A stretch of 58,914 nt of DNA from Muribaculaceae bacterium (GTDB lineage Bacteria; Bacteroidota; Bacteroidia; Bacteroidales; Muribaculaceae): contig JAFQAS010000005.1 of NCBI GenBank assembly GCA_017399915.1, positions 1 through 58,914 of the forward strand, given 5' to 3'. A program made the position numbers and the translations under genes. Positions within the stretch are counted from its first letter, which is position 1. Every line of letters starts with the position of its first letter. The notes below the pieces were generated by a model, which ran no database searches, was not told the origin of the DNA, and saw only the letters and a list, made by a program, of their open reading frames with translations. Below, in pieces: positions 34,069-42,855 of this stretch.

Positions 34069-34389
34069 TTATGCGACTACGTCTTTAATCACTACTTGGG
34101 TGAAGCATTGGCGATGACCGTTTTTGCGGCGATAGCCTTTACGTCTTTTTTTCTTGAAGACGATAACTTTTTCACCTTTTACGAGGGGACGTTTTACCTC
34201 GCAAACTACTTTTGCTCCTTCTACGGTGGGAGCTCCAACCTTAACGGCACCGTCGGCATCAGCGAGGAGAACACGATCAAATTCTACTGTGTCACCTTCT
34301 TTAACTTGCTCGCCGAGATAGTGAACATACAAGAACTTACCAGCTTCAGCTTTGAATTGTTGTCCTTGAATTTCTACGATTGCGTACAT
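34069..34389 (-). CDS. rplU: Ribosomal protein bL21
   Basis: 106 residues; [19 protein letters not shown] and the closing [14 protein letters not shown] segment are diagnostic. It is co-transcribed with rpmA, as in most bacteria, but without the obg gene that often follows. Confidence 0.98.
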   Translation of the reverse strand: MYAIVEIQGQQFKAEAGKFLYVHYLGEQVKEGDTVEFDRVLLADADGAVKVGAPTVEGAKVVCEVKRPLVKGEKVIVFKKKRRKGYRRKNGHRQCFTQVVIKDVVA

Positions 34390-34485
34390 CTGTTAAATAA
34401 AAAATTACAGGTTACATCCGTTGGGCGAGGCACCAAAACTGCCGGCACACTTCTTAATTTGAGCCCATTGCGGAAAAATTGCCCA

Positions 34486-34516
34486 CAAAGATACTGCTTT
34501 TTTCTGAATTGACAAA
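34486..34516 (-). promoter_or_regulatory. rplU-rpmA promoter
   Basis: On the minus strand TTTG (34513-34516) and TATCTTTG (34486-34493) are exactly 19 nt apart. The predicted leader is about 90 nt. Confidence 0.82.
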
Positions 34517-34598
34517 ATTTTTTGTGTAAGAGAATTGTCGGTTTGGATCTTTATATTATAATAATGTGTATGTTTTTTGATTTATAGAGATGGTGGTC

Positions 34599-34629
34599 TT
34601 TGAGGGTTGCGTGTTTTTTATTAAATTTG
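34599..34629 (+). promoter_or_regulatory. Promoter of the methyltransferase gene
   Basis: TTTG (34599-34602) and TAAATTTG (34622-34629) are exactly 19 nt apart. The start codon at 34634 lies only 5 nt after the -7 box, so the transcript should have almost no leader. Confidence 0.75.
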
Positions 34630-34633
34630 CGAT

Positions 34634-35383
34634 ATGGAAAATGCGGTTCAGAAAAATAATGTGCTAAGAGAGAATCATGACCCTATGGGGCGAGCCATTG
34701 CCGATTATTATAAAAATGGTGTGGCTGGGAGATTGCGCGTGTTCTCGTCGATGTTTGATGAAGATGAGATTCCGGTAGCCCACCTGTTTCGTGAGGAAGA
34801 TGAAATGGGCGAATTGGAGCTGGCGGCCCTTGATTGCTCGGTGGGCAAGGTGCTCGATGTGGGGGCCGGTGCCGGGTGTCATGCGCTCGCTTTACAAGAT
34901 CGTGGAGTGGAGGTGACTGCCATTGATGTGTCGCCATTGTCGGTGAAAGTGATGAGCGACAGTGGGGTGGAAGATGCCCGTTTGGTAAATCTATATGATG
35001 AATCGTTGCAAGGGAGTTTTGATACAATCTTGATGTTGATGAATGGTTCGGGGATAATCGGTAAGATTGAAAATATGCCTCGTTTTTTTGCTCGCATTGA
35101 TAAGTTGCTTGCCGATGGAGGGCAGGTGCTTATGGATTCGAGTGATTTGATATTCCTTTTTGAAGATGAAGACGGTGGTGCAGATATTGATTTAGCCGGA
35201 GATTACTATGGCGAAGTTGATTTTATGATGCAATATAAAAATATAAAAGGGGAAACGTTTGATTGGTTATATGTCGATTTTGTGACACTTGCTTTCCATG
35301 CTGCGGAGAATGGCTTTGAGGCTGAGCTAGTGAAGCAAGGTGAACACTATGACTATCTCGCACGTTTGACTCGAAAAGAATAG
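34634..35383 (+). CDS. Class I SAM-dependent methyltransferase
   Basis: A 249-residue Rossmann-fold methyltransferase. Motif I is VLDVGAGAGCHALAL (about 75-89), the acidic motif II VTAIDVSPLSVKVM, and FDTILMLMNGSG follows. The conserved start DPMGRAIADYYKNG (about 16-29) fits a Bacteroidales group of small-molecule methyltransferases. The substrate is unknown. A CatA-like acyltransferase gene lies 37 nt downstream, so the two may modify the same molecule. The ATG at 34634 is favoured over an internal Met, because family members retain the DPMG segment. Confidence 0.88.
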   Translation: MENAVQKNNVLRENHDPMGRAIADYYKNGVAGRLRVFSSMFDEDEIPVAHLFREEDEMGELELAALDCSVGKVLDVGAGAGCHALALQDRGVEVTAIDVSPLSVKVMSDSGVEDARLVNLYDESLQGSFDTILMLMNGSGIIGKIENMPRFFARIDKLLADGGQVLMDSSDLIFLFEDEDGGADIDLAGDYYGEVDFMMQYKNIKGETFDWLYVDFVTLAFHAAENGFEAELVKQGEHYDYLARLTRKE

Positions 35384-35420
35384 TTATTTATTGTCTGTTG
35401 CTGTTAGTGTGTCTAAGTTT

Positions 35421-36047
35421 ATGAGAGAAGTAAATCCGGCTGAAACAAATAGGGCATACGCATTTGAAATGTGGATGAAGGCGCCTATGCCTATGGTAAC
35501 TTTATTCAAGACTCTCAATGTATCGCGATTAGTTAAGATTAGTCGCAAAACGGGTTTAAAGTTTAATATGTTGATGTGTTATTGTATAGGTAAGGCTGCA
35601 AGTCAAATAAGCGAGTTTTATCTATTGCCGGTTGGAGATAAATTGATGCAATATGATACTTTGGCAGTAAATACAATTGTGGCAAATGCGAGAGGGGGAG
35701 TTAGCTCCTGTGATATTCCATTTGAAGAAGACTTGAACTTGTTTAATTCGCAATATCTGCAACTTACATCGCAAGTGGCTCAAAGTTGTGTGGACTATGA
35801 TATAGCAGATAGAATGGTTATTGGCACATCGGCATTGGTGCAATGTGAAGTCGATGGGGCAGTGGGAATGTATACAGGCATGTTTAATAATCCATTTATT
35901 ATTTGGGGGAAATATAAACGCAATTTCTTCAAAACAACGCTTGCAATCTCATTTCAATTTCATCACACTCAAATGGATGGTGCTCACGCTGCTCGGTTTC
36001 TTAATGGAGTACAAGAGGAAATTAATAATCTTCAAGCGATAATATAA
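35421..36047 (+). CDS. CatA-like O-acetyltransferase
   Basis: A 208-residue protein of the chloramphenicol acetyltransferase fold. FQFHHTQMDGAHAARFL near residue 190 is the HHxxxDG active-site motif, and AYAFEMWMKAPMPMV is typical of the CatA-like group without proven drug resistance. I start at the ATG at 35421 (MREVNPAETNRAYAF), the family start; a TTG at 35391 would add ten residues. The acyl acceptor is unknown. It follows the methyltransferase gene in the same direction. Confidence 0.85.
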   Translation: MREVNPAETNRAYAFEMWMKAPMPMVTLFKTLNVSRLVKISRKTGLKFNMLMCYCIGKAASQISEFYLLPVGDKLMQYDTLAVNTIVANARGGVSSCDIPFEEDLNLFNSQYLQLTSQVAQSCVDYDIADRMVIGTSALVQCEVDGAVGMYTGMFNNPFIIWGKYKRNFFKTTLAISFQFHHTQMDGAHAARFLNGVQEEINNLQAII

Positions 36048-36056
36048 ATTATAATA

Positions 36057-36073
36057 TATATAATTAATGTGTA
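36057..36073 (+). repeat. 17-nt direct repeat, left copy
   Basis: The sequence TATATAATTAATGTGTA recurs exactly at 37210-37226. The pair brackets the membrane protein/regulator genes. It is AT-rich, so chance is possible. Confidence 0.5.
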
Positions 36074-36198
36074 TTGTTGGGTGAATGGATTGCTTGATTC
36101 GATAGTATTATAGCGCGTAAAAGTGAAGTGTTGGGGTTATCCTGTAAATGAACCATATTGCAGTTTTTTTGATTTATAATATTTTTGTTTTATTTTTA

Positions 36199-36230
36199 TT
36201 TGGTTTATAAAATAAACTTGTTTATCTTTG
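36199..36230 (+). promoter_or_regulatory. Promoter of the membrane protein/regulator pair
   Basis: TTTG (36199-36202) and TATCTTTG (36223-36230) are 20 nt apart. This places the transcription start near 36236 and rules out the GTG at 36235 as a start codon. Confidence 0.8.
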
Positions 36231-36276
36231 CGGTGTGATTTATAAACTAAAGATAAAAATTAAAACAATTAAGAAC

Positions 36277-36897
36277 ATGGAAAAACAAAAATTAAGCGCC
36301 GAAGCAAGTTTGGAACTTATTTCGCAAATGATTAACCAATCAAAGATGAATCTTAATGGTAAGAGTTTTAATTCATGGATAGGTTGGGGTGTTTATACAT
36401 TATTGTTGGGTATAGCTATTCTTGCAATAGTTGAGTTTACGGGAGTGCAACAATGGTATTGGTTGTGGTTTTTAGAATTTGTTTATGCGATATTTGATTG
36501 CAAGCGCAATCAGCGTCAAGAGCCAAAGGTGAAGACTCATATTGATAATGCAATTGTTGGGATATGGAGCGCGCTCGGATGGTTGTATATCCTCACTCCT
36601 GTGGCGATGACCTTTTCGGCGATATATCTTCAGCATTTTTGGGCATTAAATATGATAATGCCATTGGTGCTTATTTATACAATAGTGGGTGTGGCTTTTA
36701 CCGGTGTGATATTGCGCGAAAAGTGGATCACTGCCATTCCGGTTATCTGCTCGATATCTCCCTTGTATATGTTTGCGGTAATTTCATCTCAACAATTTGC
36801 TCAATGGCATATGGTGTTGTTTATGGCGACATTCTTTGTGGTGATGGTCGTTCCCGGCATAATATTGAATTATAAGTGCAAGAGATTGAATAAGTGA
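36277..36897 (+). CDS. Six-helix membrane protein of unknown function
   Basis: A 206-residue protein with about six hydrophobic segments after a polar N-terminus (MEKQKLSAEASLELISQMI). Charged residues are short loops such as KRNQRQEPKVK. I do not recognise a family name. I start at the ATG at 36277, because the earlier GTG coincides with the predicted transcription start. A small winged-helix regulator gene follows 21 nt later, a pairing often seen in Bacteroidetes, so the membrane protein may be the regulator's sensor or target. Confidence 0.8.
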   Translation: MEKQKLSAEASLELISQMINQSKMNLNGKSFNSWIGWGVYTLLLGIAILAIVEFTGVQQWYWLWFLEFVYAIFDCKRNQRQEPKVKTHIDNAIVGIWSALGWLYILTPVAMTFSAIYLQHFWALNMIMPLVLIYTIVGVAFTGVILREKWITAIPVICSISPLYMFAVISSQQFAQWHMVLFMATFFVVMVVPGIILNYKCKRLNK

Positions 36898-36918
36898 TAA
36901 GATGTAAATTGAGTCGAG

Positions 36919-37206
36919 ATGAAATTTAAGGAATTAGATGTATTGTTGCATTCTCAACTGAGATTGGCGGTGATGTCGATATTGGTGAGTGTAGAAAGCG
37001 CCGATTTTGTTTATATAAAGCAGCAAACCGAGGCGACTGCCGGAAATCTCAGCGTGCAACTTGAGAAATTGCAATCGGCAGGTTATATCTCGATTGAAAA
37101 GGGGTATAAAGGAAAGAAGCCTTGTACTACTTGCCGCATAACGCCACAAGGAGTTGAAGCATTCTCGAATTATGTGGAGGCGTTGAAGTCTTATATAAAT
37201 AAATAG
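36919..37206 (+). CDS. Winged-helix transcriptional regulator
   Basis: A 95-residue protein made almost wholly of one MarR/ArsR-like winged-helix domain: RLAVMSILVSVESADFVYIK, then the recognition region ATAGNLSVQLEKLQSAGYI and the wing SIEKGYKGKKPCTTCRITPQG. The small size matches the PF13601-type regulators that control a neighbouring membrane protein. It is likely an autoregulator of this two-gene operon; the signal is unknown. Confidence 0.9.
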   Translation: MKFKELDVLLHSQLRLAVMSILVSVESADFVYIKQQTEATAGNLSVQLEKLQSAGYISIEKGYKGKKPCTTCRITPQGVEAFSNYVEALKSYINK

Positions 37207-37209
37207 TAT

Positions 37210-37226
37210 TATATAATTAATGTGTA
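37210..37226 (+). repeat. 17-nt direct repeat, right copy
   Basis: Identical to 36057-36073; it begins 3 nt after the regulator stop and runs up to the terminator stem. Confidence 0.5.
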
Positions 37227-37227
37227 A

Positions 37228-37274
37228 GAGTCGCATTATGGTTAGTGAAATGCCATAATGCGACTCCTTTTTTG
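37228..37274 (+). terminator. Terminator of the membrane protein/regulator operon
   Basis: A perfect 14-bp inverted repeat (37228-37241 with 37253-37266) is followed by seven T. Confidence 0.92.
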
Positions 37275-37420
37275 GGGATATGGTGGTTTTGTTTGTGTTT
37301 GCTGCTTAGATTCGTCCGGTCGGAGGAGAGCTGCATTCATGTGATAAATAATGCTAGGATATGTTAAATAAATGTAAAATTGTGATTATTTGGGGTTGAA
37401 GTTCTCTTGTGTGCGAGCTG

Positions 37421-37496
37421 AAAATAGCGTCAAAATGCAGTAAAAATGGCTAAAAAACGGTCAATTTGATGCAAAACCGGGTAAAATGTGAGGAAA
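37421..37496. promoter_or_regulatory. Phased A-tracts (predicted curved DNA) upstream of the str promoter
   Basis: A-tracts of 2-6 A start at 37421, 37432, 37442, 37452, 37463, 37473, 37483 and 37494. The intervals are 11, 10, 10, 11, 10, 10 and 11 bp, which equals the helical repeat over seven turns. Such phasing makes DNA bend in one plane and can raise promoter activity or bind HU. The 37463 member is only two A followed by three T. The last tract ends 60 bp before the -33 element. Confidence 0.75.
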
Positions 37497-37556
37497 TATG
37501 AGGTGTAAAGGGCGATTTGGAGGGGTGTGAGGTGGTGAAAATTGAGGATAAAAAGA

Positions 37557-37588
37557 TTTGGTTAATAGCGAATTAATTAGTAATTTTG
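37557..37588 (+). promoter_or_regulatory. str operon promoter
   Basis: TTTG (37557-37560) and TAATTTTG (37581-37588) are 20 nt apart. The transcription start would be near 37594, which leaves a leader of about 137 nt before rpsL. Confidence 0.8.
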
Positions 37589-37729
37589 CAACGTTTTTCG
37601 GACTGACTTAATGCCGCAATATCGCTAACTCGTTGAGAGAGAAAGTGGTATGTGGTGTTTTGGAGTGTGTAAAAATGGAATTTTTTAATAACAATAATAA
37701 ATTTTAAGTAACAAAAACAAAGAACTAAG

Positions 37730-38119
37730 ATGCCTACTATTCAGCAATTAGTAAGAAAAGGACGTGTTGCTCTTGAGGATAAGAGTAAATCACCCGCACT
37801 TGATTCTTGCCCACAACGTCGTGGTGTTTGCGTGCGTGTGTACACTACTACTCCCAAGAAACCTAACTCGGCTATGCGTAAAGTAGCCCGTGTGAGATTG
37901 ACTAACGGTAAAGAGGTGAACTCTTACATTCCAGGTGAAGGTCACAACCTACAAGAACACTCAATCGTGTTGGTTCGTGGTGGTCGTGTAAAAGACCTTC
38001 CAGGTGTACGTTATCACGTCGTTCGCGGAACACTTGATACAAGCGGTGTTAAGGATCGCACACAACGTCGCTCTAAATATGGAGCAAAACGTCCTAAAGC
38101 AGGTGCAGCTAAGAAGTAA
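37730..38119 (+). CDS. rpsL: Ribosomal protein uS12
   Basis: 129 residues in the decoding centre. [12 protein letters not shown] and [11 protein letters not shown] are intact, with Lys43, Lys88 and Asp89 in the same positions as in E. coli, so no known streptomycin-resistance change is seen. It is first in the str-S10-spc-alpha run. Confidence 0.98.
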   Translation: MPTIQQLVRKGRVALEDKSKSPALDSCPQRRGVCVRVYTTTPKKPNSAMRKVARVRLTNGKEVNSYIPGEGHNLQEHSIVLVRGGRVKDLPGVRYHVVRGTLDTSGVKDRTQRRSKYGAKRPKAGAAKK

Positions 38120-38309
38120 TCGGACCAATAACCGGTGAAGTAACTAAATCGCACAAAGAGAATTTATAAAGAAAACGAGTTTTTAACGAGTTTTTGATTT
38201 ATTGGAACGCTGACATTATTGGTTGAGTAAGCCCCGATGAGAGAATCGAATGGCTGAAGAATAAAGATGAAAGCAACCAAGCAAACAAAAACACAAAACG
38301 ACAAAGAAA
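38120..38309 (+). promoter_or_regulatory. rpsL-rpsG spacer, possible uS7 control region
   Basis: A 190-nt spacer, unusually long for this operon. It contains ACCAATAA near the start and TTATTGGT about 90 nt later, which can pair. It also has a small hairpin at 38230-38255 (AGCC-CGAT...ATCG-GGCT). In E. coli uS7 controls the str operon by binding the spacer at this same place. Function here is inference. Confidence 0.4.
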
Positions 38310-38786
38310 ATGCGTAAAGCAAAACCTAAAAAAAGGGTAGTATTGCCCGATCCCGTCTTCAACGACGTGAGAGTTTCTAAGTTCGTTAACCATCTTATGT
38401 ATGATGGTAAAAAGAATATTTCTTATACAATATTCTATAACGCACTTGAGATTGTGAAATCTAAATTGCCTAACGAGGAAAAAACTGCGCTCGAAATCTG
38501 GAAAAAAGCGCTCGAAAACGTTACTCCTCAAGTGGAAGTTAAGTCTCGCCGTGTAGGTGGTGCTACTTTCCAAGTTCCAACTGAAATTCGCCCCGATCGT
38601 AAGGAATCAATTTCAATGAAAAACCTTATCCTTTATGCTCGCAAACGTGGTGGCAAAACAATGGCTGACAAACTTGCAGCAGAAATCGTAGATGCTTACA
38701 ACGACCAAGGTGGTGCATTCAAACGTAAAGAAGATATGCACAAGATGGCAGAAGCAAACCGCGCATTCGCTCACTTCCGTTTCTAA
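38310..38786 (+). CDS. rpsG: Ribosomal protein uS7
   Basis: 158 residues; [17 protein letters not shown], the [15 protein letters not shown] helix and [18 protein letters not shown] identify the 30S head organiser. It follows rpsL after an unusually long spacer. Confidence 0.98.
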   Translation: MRKAKPKKRVVLPDPVFNDVRVSKFVNHLMYDGKKNISYTIFYNALEIVKSKLPNEEKTALEIWKKALENVTPQVEVKSRRVGGATFQVPTEIRPDRKESISMKNLILYARKRGGKTMADKLAAEIVDAYNDQGGAFKRKEDMHKMAEANRAFAHFRF

Positions 38787-38814
38787 TTTTTTCATTGAAT
38801 AATTACAGATTAAA

Positions 38815-40941
38815 ATGGCTAAATCAGACGAATTATTAAAATTTACCCGTAATATCGGTATTATGGCTCACATTGATGCTGGTAAAACTACTACATCAGA
38901 GCGTATTCTTTTCTATACCGGTCTTACTCACAAAATCGGTGAAGTTCATGATGGTGCTGCTACTATGGACTGGATGGAGCAAGAGCAAGAACGTGGTATC
39001 ACTATCACCTCTGCTGCTACTACCGCATTTTGGAATTACGATAATAACAAATATAAAATCAACTTGATTGACACCCCAGGACACGTTGACTTCACTGTAG
39101 AAGTAGAACGTTCACTTCGTGTTCTCGACGGTGCTGTTGCTGCTTTCTGTGCTGTTGGTGGTGTAGAACCTCAATCTGAAACAGTGTGGCGTCAAGCTGA
39201 TAAATATAATGTGCCTCGTATCGGTTACGTTAACAAAATGGACCGTTCAGGTGCTAACTTCTTCGAAGTAGTACGTCAGCTTAAAGAAGTTCTTGGTGCA
39301 AATCCTTGTCCTATTCAAATCCCCATCGGTGCTGAAGAAACATTCAAGGGTATTGTTGACCTCGTAACTATGAAGGCTTACTATTGGCCCGATGAACAAC
39401 AAGGTGCTGACTATGTGATTGAAGAAATCCCTGCTACACTTCAAGATGAAGCTGAAGAATGGCGCGATAAAATGCTTGAAAACATCGCTGAGTTTGACGA
39501 TGCTTTGATGGAAAAATATTTCGACGATCCTTCAACTATCACTGAAGATGAAATCCGTAGCGCTATCCGCAACGCAACTCTTAAAATGGAAATCGTTCCT
39601 ATGACTTGCGGTAGCTCATTCAAAAACAAAGGTGTTCAATGCTTGTTGAACAACGTTTGTGCTTATCTCCCAAGCCCTGCCGATGGTGGTGCAATCGAAG
39701 GTCACCCAATTGATAATCCTGATGAAGTTATCACTCGCGAGCCTTCAAGCGATGCTCCTATGTGTGCTCTTGCGTTCAAGATTGCAACTGACCCATATGT
39801 AGGCCGTCTCTGCTTCTTCCGTGTATATTCAGGTGATATGATTGCAGGTAGCTACGTATACAACTCTCGTTCTGGTAAAAAAGAACGTGTATCACGTTTG
39901 TTCCAAATGCACTCAAGCAAGCAAAATCCTAAAGATGTGATTGGTTGTGGTGATATTGGTGCCGGCGTAGGTTTCAAAGATATCCGCACAGGTGACACTC
40001 TTTGCGCAGAAGAAGCTCCTATCGTACTCGAAGCAATGGAATTCCCCGAACCAGTTATCGGTATCGCTGTTGAGCCTAAAACTCAAAAGGACCTCGATAA
40101 ACTCGGTGTTGGTCTCCAAAAACTTGCTGAAGAAGACCCAACATTTACTGTTCAAACAAACGAAGAAACCGGTCAAACAGTTATCTCTGGTATGGGTGAG
40201 CTTCACCTCGATATCATTATCGACCGTCTCCGCCGTGAGTTTAAAGTAGAATGTAACCAAGGTCGTCCTCAAGTTACATATAAAGAAGCAATCACTCAAT
40301 CGGTTGAACTTCGCGAAGTGTTCAAGAAGCAAACCGGTGGTCGCGGTAAATTCGCTGATATCATCGTTCGCGTTGAACCAATCGACGAAGGATTTGAAGG
40401 TAACCTTCAATTTGTTGACGAAGTTAAAGGTGGTAACATTCCTAAAGAATTTATCCCATCAATCCAAAAAGGCTTCGTAAGCGCAATGAAGAATGGTGTA
40501 CTCGCAGGTTATCCCGTTGAACAACTTAAGGTGACTGTAATCGACGGTTCTTATCACCCAGTTGACTCTGACCAACTTTCATTCGAACTTTGTGCTATCC
40601 AAGCATTCAAGAAAGCTTCTGAAAAAGCAGGTCCTGTTCTTCTTGAACCTATCATGAAGATTGAAGTTGTTACTCCTGAAGAAAGCATGGGTGACGTTAT
40701 CTCTGACTTGAACAAACGTCGTGGTCAAGTAGAAGGTATGGAAACAAGCCGTAGCGGCGCTCGCGTAGTTAAAGCTAAAGCTCCATTGGCCGAAATGTTT
40801 GGTTACGTTACTGCATTGCGTACTATCACTTCAGGTCGTGCTACCTCTACTATGTCATTCTCTCACTATGACGAAGTGAGCTCTTCAATCGCTAAAAATG
40901 TCTTGACTGAATGCCAAGGCCGTGTTGATTTATTGAAATAA
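38815..40941 (+). CDS. fusA: Elongation factor G
   Basis: 708-residue translocase. The GTPase motifs are all intact: G1 [16 protein letters not shown]2 [12 protein letters not shown]3 DTPGHVDF and G4 NKMDRSG, so this is the canonical GTP-using form and not the divergent second EF-G known in some Bacteroides. The domain IV segment [11 protein letters not shown] and the C-terminal [14 protein letters not shown] are typical. Codon bias is extreme. It lies 28 nt after rpsG. Confidence 0.98.
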   Translation: MAKSDELLKFTRNIGIMAHIDAGKTTTSERILFYTGLTHKIGEVHDGAATMDWMEQEQERGITITSAATTAFWNYDNNKYKINLIDTPGHVDFTVEVERSLRVLDGAVAAFCAVGGVEPQSETVWRQADKYNVPRIGYVNKMDRSGANFFEVVRQLKEVLGANPCPIQIPIGAEETFKGIVDLVTMKAYYWPDEQQGADYVIEEIPATLQDEAEEWRDKMLENIAEFDDALMEKYFDDPSTITEDEIRSAIRNATLKMEIVPMTCGSSFKNKGVQCLLNNVCAYLPSPADGGAIEGHPIDNPDEVITREPSSDAPMCALAFKIATDPYVGRLCFFRVYSGDMIAGSYVYNSRSGKKERVSRLFQMHSSKQNPKDVIGCGDIGAGVGFKDIRTGDTLCAEEAPIVLEAMEFPEPVIGIAVEPKTQKDLDKLGVGLQKLAEEDPTFTVQTNEETGQTVISGMGELHLDIIIDRLRREFKVECNQGRPQVTYKEAITQSVELREVFKKQTGGRGKFADIIVRVEPIDEGFEGNLQFVDEVKGGNIPKEFIPSIQKGFVSAMKNGVLAGYPVEQLKVTVIDGSYHPVDSDQLSFELCAIQAFKKASEKAGPVLLEPIMKIEVVTPEESMGDVISDLNKRRGQVEGMETSRSGARVVKAKAPLAEMFGYVTALRTITSGRATSTMSFSHYDEVSSSIAKNVLTECQGRVDLLK

Positions 40942-40961
40942 TACATTATATTATAAATAAT

Positions 40962-41267
40962 ATGAGCCAAAAAATCAGAATTAAGCTAAAATCTTACGAC
41001 CACAACTTGGTTGACAAGTCGGCTGAAAAGATTGTTAAAACTGTTAAGGCTACAGGTGCAGTGATCAGCGGTCCAATTCCCCTTCCCACTCACAAACGTA
41101 TCTTTACAGTGAATCGTTCGACTTTCGTGAACAAAAAATCACGCGAACAATTCCAACTTTCATCATTCAAACGTCTTATCGACATCTACAACTCAACTGC
41201 AAAGACAGTAGATGCTCTTATGAAGCTCGAACTCCCCAGCGGTGTAGAAGTAGAAATCAAGGTGTAA
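40962..41267 (+). CDS. rpsJ: Ribosomal protein uS10
   Basis: 101 residues; [15 protein letters not shown] and [17 protein letters not shown] are diagnostic. It opens the S10 cluster 20 nt after fusA, with no promoter or terminator between, so str and S10 genes appear joined. Confidence 0.98.
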   Translation: MSQKIRIKLKSYDHNLVDKSAEKIVKTVKATGAVISGPIPLPTHKRIFTVNRSTFVNKKSREQFQLSSFKRLIDIYNSTAKTVDALMKLELPSGVEVEIKV

Positions 41268-41303
41268 TTTTAGCAAAGTAAAAAAAATTTAAATTAAAGA
41301 GAA

Positions 41304-41924
41304 ATGCCAGGATTATTAGGAAAAAAAATCGGAATGACATCCGTTTTCAGTGCCGACGGTAAAAACGTACCGTGCACTGTTATCGAAGTAGGTCCTTGTG
41401 TAGTTACTCAAGTGAAAACTCTTGAAAAAGATGGCTACGAAGCTTTGCAACTCGGCTACGAGGAGCAAAAAGAGAAGCACACTACCAAGCCAGAGCTTGG
41501 TCACTTCAAGAAAGCTGGTGTAACTCCCAAGAGACACTTGGCCGAGTTCAAAGGATTTGAAGGCGAGTACAAACTTGGTGACACTATCACTGTAGATGGC
41601 TTGTTTGCTGAAAACGATTTCGTTGACATCGCAGGCACATCTAAAGGTAAAGGTTATCAAGGTGTTGTAAAACGTCACGGTTTCGGTGGTGTGGGTCAGA
41701 CAACTCACGGTCAACACAACCGTCTTCGCGCACCCGGTTCTGTGGGCGCATGTTCTTATCCCGCTAAAGTATTCAAAGGAATGCGCATGGCAGGACAAAC
41801 CGGCAACAAGCGTGTAACCGTGCAAAACCTCCAAGTATTGAAGGTGATTGCCGAACACAATCTATTAATGATTAAGGGATCTATCCCCGGAAGTAAAGGT
41901 TCAATCGTAATAATTGAGAAATAA
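41304..41924 (+). CDS. rplC: Ribosomal protein uL3
   Basis: 206 residues; [32 protein letters not shown] and the glutamine-bearing central loop ([18 protein letters not shown]) reaching the peptidyl-transferase centre are present. The stop overlaps the rplD start by 1 nt. Confidence 0.98.
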   Translation: MPGLLGKKIGMTSVFSADGKNVPCTVIEVGPCVVTQVKTLEKDGYEALQLGYEEQKEKHTTKPELGHFKKAGVTPKRHLAEFKGFEGEYKLGDTITVDGLFAENDFVDIAGTSKGKGYQGVVKRHGFGGVGQTTHGQHNRLRAPGSVGACSYPAKVFKGMRMAGQTGNKRVTVQNLQVLKVIAEHNLLMIKGSIPGSKGSIVIIEK

Positions 41925-42544
41925 TGGAACTCGCAGTATATAATATCAAAGGAGAAGACACTGGTCGTAAAGCTCTATTGAACGACGAAGTGTTTGCAAT
42001 CGAAGCCAACGAGCATGCCGTATATCTCGATGTTAAGCAATACTTGGCTAACCAACGTCAAGGGACTCACAAAGCCAAAGAAAGAAGCGAAGTATCTGGT
42101 TCAACACGCAAGCTTCACAAGCAAAAAGGTGGTGGCGGTGCTCGCATCGGTGATATCAACTCACCTGTTTTGGTTGGTGGTGGCCGCGTGTTCGGTCCTC
42201 GTCCCCGTGACTATCGTTTCAAACTTAACAAGAAACTCAAACAACTTGCTCGCAAGTCGGCTTTGACATATAAAGCGCAAGATAACGAAATTATTATCGT
42301 TGAAGACTTCACTATTGAAGCTCCAAAAACTAAAGATTTCGTAAATATTGCTAAAAATCTTAAAGTAGCTGACAAAAAGACACTTTTGGTTTTAGCAGAC
42401 CAAAATAAAAGCGTATATTTGTCAGCTCGAAATCTTCCGAATGCAAATGTGATGTCTGCATCGGAAGTAAATACTTATGCGTTACTCAACAACAAAGCTA
42501 TTATCCTTACGGAAAGTAGCCTTGACGTTATTAATAAATTTTAA
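41924..42544 (+). CDS. rplD: Ribosomal protein uL4
   Basis: 206 residues; the extended loop with [18 protein letters not shown] and [18 protein letters not shown] lines the exit tunnel, where macrolide resistance changes can occur; none is recognised. In proteobacteria uL4 controls the S10 operon; no such leader is evident here. Confidence 0.98.
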   Translation: MELAVYNIKGEDTGRKALLNDEVFAIEANEHAVYLDVKQYLANQRQGTHKAKERSEVSGSTRKLHKQKGGGGARIGDINSPVLVGGGRVFGPRPRDYRFKLNKKLKQLARKSALTYKAQDNEIIIVEDFTIEAPKTKDFVNIAKNLKVADKKTLLVLADQNKSVYLSARNLPNANVMSASEVNTYALLNNKAIILTESSLDVINKF

Positions 42545-42549
42545 GGAGG
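42543..42549 (+). promoter_or_regulatory. Strong Shine-Dalgarno sequence of rplW
   Basis: AAGGAGG lies 9 nt before the rplW ATG and overlaps the end of rplD. Nearly all other genes here lack such a site. Confidence 0.75.
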
Positions 42550-42558
42550 ACAAAGAAA

Positions 42559-42849
42559 ATGGATATAATGATTAAACCAATCGTTACAGAAAAAGCAACT
42601 AAGCTTACAGAAAAGCTTAATCGCTACACTTTCCGTGTTTCTCTCAATGCCAATAAGTACCAAATCAAATCATTGGTTGAGCAACTTTATGGCGTGAAAG
42701 TAGTTAATGTCAACACTCTTGTTGTTAGAGGTAAAAACAAGTCTCGTTGGACTAAGAGTGGCCTTCTTCGTGGCAAAACTGTTGCCTACAAGAAAGCATT
42801 TATCACAGTTGGCGAAGGCGAAACTATTGACTTTTATAGCAACATATAA
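42559..42849 (+). CDS. rplW: Ribosomal protein uL23
   Basis: 96 residues at the tunnel exit, where trigger factor and SRP dock. MIKPIVTEKATKLTEKLNRYTF, followed by the ANKYQIKSLVEQLYGVKV helix, is typical. I keep the ATG at 42559, set by the Shine-Dalgarno sequence 9 nt upstream; a second ATG follows at 42568. Confidence 0.97.
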   Translation: MDIMIKPIVTEKATKLTEKLNRYTFRVSLNANKYQIKSLVEQLYGVKVVNVNTLVVRGKNKSRWTKSGLLRGKTVAYKKAFITVGEGETIDFYSNI

Positions 42850-42855
42850 TAAGAA

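Larger units (their letters stand above)
37207..37729. other. Gene-free stretch before the str operon
   Basis: 523 nt holding, in order, a terminator, an undefined piece (37275-37420), eight phased A-tracts (37421-37496), the str promoter (37557-37588) and a leader of about 137 nt. I see no ORF worth calling. Confidence 0.8.

Noticed and set aside
36235..36276. GTG start 14 codons upstream for the membrane protein
   Set aside because: It coincides with the predicted transcription start of a near-ideal promoter, so it would hardly be in the mRNA.
37421..37496. Short regular repeats read as a CRISPR-like or satellite array
   Set aside because: Only A-tracts recur at 10-11 bp; the bases between differ and there are no repeat-spacer units.
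39913..40410. 165-codon minus-strand frame opposite fusA
   Set aside because: It lies wholly within a well-supported fusA and its translation has no recognisable domain.
38815..40941. fusA as the divergent GTP-independent EF-G2 type
   Set aside because: All four GTPase motifs are canonical and the gene sits in the str operon.
41316..41858. 180-codon minus-strand frame opposite rplC
   Set aside because: It mirrors rplC codon bias, has no promoter or family motif and ends with no terminator; a shadow frame.
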